Shown here piece by piece: positions 15,201 through 19,170 of a stretch of DNA of 19,170 nucleotides. The stretch spans positions 1 through 19,170 of the forward strand of contig CALACW010000118.1 of NCBI GenBank assembly GCA_937890355.1. The letters are read 5' to 3'. Source of the DNA: CALACW01 sp002431305 (GTDB lineage: Bacteria; Bacillota; Clostridia; Oscillospirales; Acutalibacteraceae). The notes below the pieces were generated by a model. That model did no database searches. It was not told the origin of the DNA and was given only the letters and a program-made list of their open reading frames with translations. How positions within the stretch are numbered: the first letter of the stretch is position 1; every line of letters starts with the position of its first letter. Position numbers and translations under genes: made by a program.

Positions 15201-15481
15201 AGCATATGGGGCTTAAATGAAGATATCTGCTCTCTCCATTCCGACGAAACAAGTTCCTCTGTTTTACACTCGTATGAAAAAGCCCTCGACGTGAACGAGT
15301 CGGCAATCAAAGCGACGCGCAGGTCTTTTAAAGTCTGCACGCTTTTATCGAGTCCGAACGTCTCATTATGATTTGTCTCAGGCGCTTTTCGAACCTGAGT
15401 TTTTTCGTCTTTTACCTCGTTATTTAATTTGAACGACGATATAAACGCCTTTATTCCGTTTATGAAATCGGGTCTTTTCAT
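12242..15481 (-). CDS. Three-module glycosyltransferase (CgeB-like, GT2-like remnant, GT4)
   Basis: A 1079-residue cytoplasmic or membrane-peripheral protein. Residues about 50-370 form a CgeB-like GT-B module nearly co-linear with the gene at 1-1712. Residues about 378-520 resemble a degenerate GT2 fold (QSYENKRLVFI, DYYGENYLLDLMLTLRY), followed by C519 and CxxC at C527/C530. A beta-rich region at about 575-690 recalls carbohydrate-binding or jelly-roll inserts. Residues about 700-1079 are a GT4 transferase with IHNSIDTDLF, FDIYGEGARF and the catalytic-type MDTQGVSRDEAMSSGLVPV. ATG 15481 is chosen because GGAGG lies 8 nt upstream. Upstream in-frame ATGs (to 15655) run through AT-rich promoter DNA and lack ribosome sites. 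The likely role is assembly of a complex surface glycan or teichoic polymer. It is monocistronic, with its own terminator. The substrate is unknown. Confidence 0.85.
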   Translation of the reverse strand: MKRPDFINGIKAFISSFKLNNEVKDEKTQVRKAPETNHNETFGLDKSVQTLKDLRVALIADSFTSRAFSYECKTEELVSSEWREQISSFKPHMLFIESAWKGKDSSWFRKVDRYSHEMNELCIYCRKNKIPIVFWNKEDPVYTDSFMITASYADYVFTTDIDCVSEYKTHLNHGRVYHLHFAAQPAVHNPIEKYDRKPKFCFAGAYYHKYESRSRVFDSFADVFDFEGGFDIFDRNYKSALPEHRFPKKYDNNIVGSLSPDEIDRAYKGYMCGVNMNSISKSQSMFARRVFEMLASNTVTAGNYSRGLVNYFGDLTISTDCADTMVSNLKKYAGSPEIYRKYRLSGLRAVLKEHLYEDRLSYVCQKVFSRPLKKESTPVTVCSIVKDSDEAGRVIKMFENQSYENKRLVFIRPDSEFKAPDGGFTAFFCAGDYYGENYLLDLMLTLRYYPANGVGKGSFYSCEGGAVRLKKIHPAYTPVKRITLRRSVVKSELLFGADINSDYEIECGGLFSADEFNYCENFLLDRCSECDDLFIPDKGMEFKKIIEYSQSVKPAPKDPDALDFELNEFASSALKTGNVRLSSEGKNLVIISTLKENTHDYIYIKKSRFEPVKYMSDGVLPVFFGGSGELDLICVTICYDLYGNKIGALFPHLNRYEKLALPEGTKYCEIGFRPKGPGRARLSRITVGGKNTGLGEITLFPRSDSLVVCRGYPSYDDIYKYMFVHTRVKGMKKSGRIFDVAVIKDVREVSYREYDGINVCTANAEGLKSLVKSGVKRIFVHFLDSYIWSALKPLLPYVDTYIFTHGADIQPWYRRSYNYVTENEIRQAKLKFEKNEKIWREVYAESSERNIMFVFVSEYLKRTVSEDYGFEFDEKNSRVIHNSIDTDLFSYEKKPAGQRFNILCVKSFANKNYANDISAKAIAELSKYPEFKRMTFDIYGEGARFKEDTKSLKRFKNVNLYERYLTPEEIAKEHKTHGIFLCTTRMDTQGVSRDEAMSSGLVPVTNNVAAVGEFTDETCAVLAGNEDYKGIARGILRLVRNPSLFLKMSENAAKRVRRQSSADIVLEREIDLIVRGENR

Positions 15482-15496
15482 CTTCGTTTCCTCCAT

Positions 15497-15528
15497 CCGT
15501 ACCATGTGATTTTTCCCTGACGGTACGG
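15497..15528 (-). promoter_or_regulatory. Leader hairpin next to the glycosyltransferase ribosome site
   Basis: CCGTACC (15497-15503) and GGTACGG (15522-15528) form a perfect 7-bp inverted repeat with an 18-nt loop. It ends 2 nt before the GGAGG ribosome site (15490-15494) of the gene starting at 15481. It could be a translational control structure or a DNA operator. Confidence 0.45.
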
Positions 15529-15569
15529 TTTTAAACGTAAATTTGACGGCGCATTTTATTCCATTTATA

Positions 15570-15598
15570 ATTATGAAACGGATTGGTTTTTTATGTAA
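15570..15598 (-). promoter_or_regulatory. Possible promoter of the large glycosyltransferase gene
   Basis: Minus-strand TTACAT (15593-15598), 17-bp spacer, CATAAT (15570-15575). The matches are only moderate, and other AT-rich hexamers nearby could serve. The leader would be about 80 nt and contain the hairpin at 15497-15528. Confidence 0.35.
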
Positions 15599-15648
15599 TT
15601 CAAATGAAAAAAGCACTATTTTTATAAAACATATATAAATTATATGCA

Positions 15649-15677
15649 TTGACAAAATGCGTTTTTTATTTTAATAT
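15649..15677 (+). promoter_or_regulatory. Promoter of the copA-araC operon
   Basis: TTGACA (15649-15654), 17-bp spacer, TAATAT (15672-15677). The leader of about 45 nt includes a small hairpin TTAGC-CTCT-GCTAA and the GAGTTA...TAACTC repeat (about 15689-15712). No obvious CsoR or CopY operator (TACANNTGTA) is seen. Confidence 0.75.
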
Positions 15678-15730
15678 TAATGTTGAGGAGTTAATTAGCC
15701 TCTGCTAACTCATTATCGAGGTGTTTTAAT

Positions 15731-18265
15731 ATGGCAATACAGTATAACGTCACGGGCATGAGCTGTGCCGCGTGCGCCGCCAGGGTCGAAAAGGCTGTAA
15801 ACGGCGTGGACGGCGTTACATCGTGCGCCGTAAACTTACTGACAAATTCAATGGGGGTCGAGGGTACCGCCGACTCCTCCGCCGTCATCGACGCAGTTAA
15901 AAAAGCAGGCTACGGCGCTTCGCTCAAGGGCGCGGAAAAAGATACGGCTTCACAGTCCGGCGAACTTAAAGACACGGAAACTCCGCGTCTTATCAAACGT
16001 CTTATCGCCTCGGCGGTATTCCTTATAGTTCTTATGTATTTTTCGATGGGTCACATGATGTGGGGCTGGCCTCTGCCGTCGTTTTTCGACGGAAATCATG
16101 TCGCAATGGGACTCGTACAGCTTCTGCTGTCGGCTGTTATCATGGTTATAAATCAGAAGTTCTTCATAAGCGGATTCAAAGCCCTGATTCACCGTTCGCC
16201 GAACATGGATACGCTCGTAGCGCTCGGCTCGTCGGCTTCGTTTTTATGGAGCGTTTACGCGCTGTTTCAGATGACATCGGCGCAGACCGCGGGCAATATG
16301 GAACTTGTCATGAAATATATGGACGAATTCTATTTTGAATCGGCGGCAATGATTTTAACGCTCATTACGGTCGGAAAAACGCTCGAGGCAAGATCCAAAG
16401 GCAAGACGACAGACGCGCTCAAAAGTCTGATGAAACTCGCCCCGCAGACGGCGGTTATTATAAAGGACGGAAAAGAGACGGCCGTTCCGATTTCACAGGT
16501 TAAAAAGGGTGATATCTTCGTCGTCCGCCCCGGAGAGAGCATCCCCGTTGACGGAATCGTACTCGAGGGAAACAGCGCAGTAAACGAATCGGCGCTTACC
16601 GGAGAGAGCGTACCAGTCGACAAATCGGAGGAAGACGAGGTTTCCGCCGCAACGGTCAATCAGTCTGGATTTTTAAAATGCCGAGCCGAACGCGTTGGAG
16701 AGGACACCGCGCTTTCAAAGATTATAAAAACGGTATCGGACGCGGCGGCAACAAAGGCGCCGATAGCAAAAATCGCCGATAAAGTTTCCGGCGTTTTCGT
16801 TCCGTCCGTTATAACAATTGCGGTTATTACGACAATCGTTTGGCTATTAATCGGACGCGAATTTCCGTTCGCATTAGCCCGCGGAATCTCCGTACTCGTA
16901 ATAAGCTGTCCGTGCGCGCTCGGACTCGCAACGCCCGTTGCAATAATGGTCGGCAGCGGACTCGGAGCAAAGAACGGAATACTGTTTAAAACCGCCGTTT
17001 CTCTCGAGGAAACGGGCAAGATAAACATTGCCGCGCTCGACAAAACGGGCACCGTAACGGCAGGCGAACCCGTCGTAACGGATATCATTCCCTTAAACGG
17101 TCAAACCGAAAACGAATTCATGACCTCGGCGTTTTCTCTTGAATCAAAAAGCGAACACCCGCTTGCAAAGGCAATTGTCAAAAAGGGAGAGGAGCTCGGC
17201 ATTTCGGCATTTGAAACAAGCGATTTCAAGGCGCTGTCAGGCAGCGGACTTTCAGCCGTTCACAACGGAAAAACACTGCTCGGCGGGAATCTTAAGTTCA
17301 TAAAAGAACATGCGGACGTTTCAAAGCAAGCCGAGGAAAAAGCATTAAGCCTTGCAAACGAAGGCAAAACGCCTATGCTGTTTTCGGAGGATTCAAAACT
17401 TGCCGGCATAATAGCTGTCGCGGACGAAATAAAACCCGAGAGCCGTGAGGCGGTAAAACAGCTTAAAAATATGGGCGTCAGAGTCGTAATGCTCACGGGA
17501 GACAACGAGAGAACCGCTAAGGCGATAGGCAGACAGGCAGGAATCGATGAAGTCGTCGCGGGAGTTTTGCCCGACGGCAAGGCAAACGTTATAACCGAGC
17601 TTAAAAAACAGGGCAGGACCGCCATGGTCGGAGACGGAATAAACGACGCGCCCGCTCTCACCGTCGCCGATATGGGCATAGCGATAGGCGCAGGAACGGA
17701 CGTTGCAATAGACGCGGCTGACGTGGTACTGATGAAAAGCCGTCTGACCGACGTACCGGCGGCGCTCAGACTCAGCAGGGCAGCGCTTACGAATATACGC
17801 GAAAATCTGTTTTGGGCATTTATATATAACGTCATAGGTATTCCTATCGCGGCTGGATGTTTCGTTGCATTGGGACTTACGCTCAACCCGATGATAGGAG
17901 CCGCGGCAATGAGCCTTTCGAGCTTCTGCGTCGTAACGAACGCTTTAAGACTCAATTTAAAGAAAATAAACGACCCGTCGCACGACAGAAAAATTAAAAA
18001 TAAAATCGAGCCGAAACCGGTTACGGTATCGGATAATTCGAATAACGGCGGAAAGACCGTAACAATTCACATTGAGGGAATGATGTGCGCACACTGCGAA
18101 GCGACGGTCAAAAAGGCTCTTGAAAGCATTGACGGCGTAAAATCAGCCGAAGCAAGCCATGAAAACGGCACGGCGAAAGTAATACTCTCGTCCGATGTCG
18201 ATAAGAAAACAATGAAAAAAGCAATTGAGGACGAGGATTACACCGTCGTCTCATTCGAAGATTAA
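15731..18265 (+). CDS. copA: Copper-exporting P1B-type ATPase CopA with N- and C-terminal HMA domains
   Basis: An 844-residue membrane pump that exports Cu(I) using ATP. The N-terminal HMA domain has GMSCAACAARVEKA (C12, C15). Next come TM helices, the actuator motif SALTGESVPV, the transport motif CPC (393-395), the phosphorylation site DKTGT (D437), SEHPLAKA in the nucleotide domain and GDGINDAP (634-641). TM7-8 carry YNVIGIPIAAG and MSLSSFCVVTNALRL, the copper-type YN and MxxSS signatures. After a polar linker at about 750-774, a second HMA domain (775-844, GMMCAHCEATV, C786/C789) resembles a fused CopZ chaperone. ATG 15731 has GAGGTG 7 nt upstream. The araC-type gene follows 4 nt later. 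A C-terminal HMA is an uncommon layout relative to the E. coli or Bacillus CopA. Confidence 0.95.
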   Translation: MAIQYNVTGMSCAACAARVEKAVNGVDGVTSCAVNLLTNSMGVEGTADSSAVIDAVKKAGYGASLKGAEKDTASQSGELKDTETPRLIKRLIASAVFLIVLMYFSMGHMMWGWPLPSFFDGNHVAMGLVQLLLSAVIMVINQKFFISGFKALIHRSPNMDTLVALGSSASFLWSVYALFQMTSAQTAGNMELVMKYMDEFYFESAAMILTLITVGKTLEARSKGKTTDALKSLMKLAPQTAVIIKDGKETAVPISQVKKGDIFVVRPGESIPVDGIVLEGNSAVNESALTGESVPVDKSEEDEVSAATVNQSGFLKCRAERVGEDTALSKIIKTVSDAAATKAPIAKIADKVSGVFVPSVITIAVITTIVWLLIGREFPFALARGISVLVISCPCALGLATPVAIMVGSGLGAKNGILFKTAVSLEETGKINIAALDKTGTVTAGEPVVTDIIPLNGQTENEFMTSAFSLESKSEHPLAKAIVKKGEELGISAFETSDFKALSGSGLSAVHNGKTLLGGNLKFIKEHADVSKQAEEKALSLANEGKTPMLFSEDSKLAGIIAVADEIKPESREAVKQLKNMGVRVVMLTGDNERTAKAIGRQAGIDEVVAGVLPDGKANVITELKKQGRTAMVGDGINDAPALTVADMGIAIGAGTDVAIDAADVVLMKSRLTDVPAALRLSRAALTNIRENLFWAFIYNVIGIPIAAGCFVALGLTLNPMIGAAAMSLSSFCVVTNALRLNLKKINDPSHDRKIKNKIEPKPVTVSDNSNNGGKTVTIHIEGMMCAHCEATVKKALESIDGVKSAEASHENGTAKVILSSDVDKKTMKKAIEDEDYTVVSFED

Positions 18266-18269
18266 GGTC

Positions 18270-19124
18270 ATGAAAGAATCAGATTTACCGTGCATACAAA
18301 GCGAAACGCCGGCTGAAACGCGCGTTTTCGACGGGATAAAACTGACGTTCGAGAATGAATCGAACGCGTCGGGCTGCGATAACTCAGACAGAATACTGGA
18401 GATACGTCACTGCAAGTCGGGCAGAGCGGAATTTTTAACCGGCAACGGATTTATATACCTCGGCGCGGGAGATATGTACGCCGGGTCCACGCTTGCCGGC
18501 GCGGGATATTTCCCGACGGGAGAGTATTCGGGCGTCAAAGTCACGGCGGATATCGAAAAAACTCCGAAATGTCTGTCATGCTTCCTTGAGGACGTAAACG
18601 TAAATCCCGAGAATCTTTATGAAAAATTCAAAAACGGCTATATCGCACGTTCGGATGAAAACACCGCACATATCTTTTCGGAGATTTACAATGTCGGCGG
18701 GGATATAAAAATGGGATATTTCAAGGTTAAAACGCTTGAACTGTTTCTGTTTTTAAGCCGTATCGACATATTGAAAAGCGAAAACGTGAGTCATACCGTA
18801 TCAAAAGCGCAGATAGAGCTTACGTGCAGAATAAACGCGTATATAAATTCGCACGCCGACGAACACATTACGCTCGAAATGCTGTCGGCAATGTTCAATA
18901 CATCCCCGACGGGCATAAAAAACGCGTATAAATCGGTATTTTCAACGTCATTTTCTTCATACATGCGCTCGCTGAGGATGAAGAAAGCCGCGTCGCTTTT
19001 AAAGAAAACGGACATGAGCATACTCGACGCCGCACTGTGCGTCGGGTATACAAACGCGTCAAAATTCGCAAAAGCATTTTCGGACGAATTCGGAATCACA
19101 CCGAAGAAATACAGCAAACAATAA
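18270..19124 (+). CDS. AraC-family transcriptional regulator, PchR-like
   Basis: A 284-residue DNA-binding protein. The N-terminal part (1-185) is a sensing domain with FLTGNGFIYLGAGDMYAG and GYFPTGEYSGVKVTADI, a style I associate with PchR-like regulators near metal or siderophore genes. The C-terminal AraC domain (about 190-284) has two helix-turn-helix units, LEMLSAMFNTSPTGIKNAYK and LDAALCVGYTNASKFAKAF, and ends FGITPKKYSKQ. ATG 18270 is 4 nt after the copA stop, with AAGG very close upstream. An in-frame TTG at 18225 inside copA would add 15 residues without support. It is probably co-translated with copA, so it may control the operon or an unseen metal-related target. Confidence 0.85.
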   Translation: MKESDLPCIQSETPAETRVFDGIKLTFENESNASGCDNSDRILEIRHCKSGRAEFLTGNGFIYLGAGDMYAGSTLAGAGYFPTGEYSGVKVTADIEKTPKCLSCFLEDVNVNPENLYEKFKNGYIARSDENTAHIFSEIYNVGGDIKMGYFKVKTLELFLFLSRIDILKSENVSHTVSKAQIELTCRINAYINSHADEHITLEMLSAMFNTSPTGIKNAYKSVFSTSFSSYMRSLRMKKAASLLKKTDMSILDAALCVGYTNASKFAKAFSDEFGITPKKYSKQ

Positions 19125-19170
19125 TTTATCGCGTTAAACACAAACATTCTTTATGTAGGGGAAGACATTG
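19125..19170 (+). other. Unresolved end of window
   Basis: 46 nt follow the AraC-type gene. AGGGGAAGACATTG at the very end could be a ribosome site before a new gene or the left arm of a palindromic GGGGAAGAC repeat; the sequence stops too early to decide. Confidence 0.2.

Noticed and set aside
15482..15655. N-terminal extension of the large glycosyltransferase by 58 residues from an upstream ATG.
   Set aside because: The stretch is AT-rich, overlaps promoter-like DNA and has no ribosome site, whereas ATG 15481 has GGAGG at ideal spacing.
17260..17955. Long open frames antisense to copA.
   Set aside because: They mirror copA codons (Ser/Ala-rich, no ribosome site), as expected for shadow frames in a conserved gene.
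1..19170. CRISPR arrays, insertion sequences, phage or integrase genes.
   Set aside because: No regularly spaced repeats, transposase motifs, terminal inverted repeats or integrase signatures were seen. The tRNA-Leu 3' end is not repeated nearby, so there is no sign of an integrated element.

Overview
The window looks like chromosomal DNA from a low-to-mid GC member of the Bacillota, most likely an anaerobic Clostridia-type bacterium. The evidence is strong GGAGG-like ribosome sites, consensus sigma-A promoters (TTGACA-N17-TATAAT), intrinsic terminators, a TagGH-like wall-polysaccharide exporter, a CopA with CxxC metal domains and a CPBP membrane protease. The organism is inferred; no marker gene is present.

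Region 1 (1-3760, minus strand) is a surface-polysaccharide operon. A perfect consensus promoter drives an ABC-2 permease, its ATPase, a 94-residue coiled-coil protein and a large CgeB-like glycosyltransferase whose 3' end lies outside the window. Its leader is a 25-bp tandem duplication. Region 2 (3825-4657, plus) is a DUF2238/YjdF-like membrane protein gene.

Region 3 (about 4710-5055) is the most interesting part. A 22-residue hydrophobic peptide gene on the minus strand faces a consensus promoter for a short plus-strand RNA that would be fully antisense to the peptide mRNA's 3' untranslated region. The mRNA also shows a possible Shine-Dalgarno-sequestering hairpin, an alternative hairpin that excludes it, and 9-nt complementarity between its 5' leader and 3' end. 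Together these resemble a type I toxin-antitoxin locus of the TxpA/RatA or Fst kind. No homology search was possible.

Region 4 (5086-11749, minus) reads as one tightly packed operon: TIM-barrel sugar isomerase/epimerase, argH, a ParA without ParB, glgA, a second TIM-barrel isomerase/epimerase and a CPBP protease. Gaps are 1-31 nt, with one promoter upstream and one strong terminator downstream. Its mixed content (arginine, glycogen, partitioning ATPase) is unusual.

Region 5 (11844-12128) holds tRNA-Leu(GAG) with its own promoter and terminator, then a second strong hairpin that can terminate the next gene. Region 6 (12242-15481, minus) is a 1079-residue, three-module glycosyltransferase paralogous to the gene at the left edge. 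Region 7 (15649-19124, plus) is a copper-ATPase gene (CopA with metal-binding domains at both ends) followed 4 nt later by an AraC-family regulator gene.

Stretches over 300 bases without a conventional gene: only 4658-5190, which holds the putative toxin-antitoxin locus and terminators. The shorter gaps 3670-3904, 11657-11893 and 15482-15730 hold promoters and leaders.
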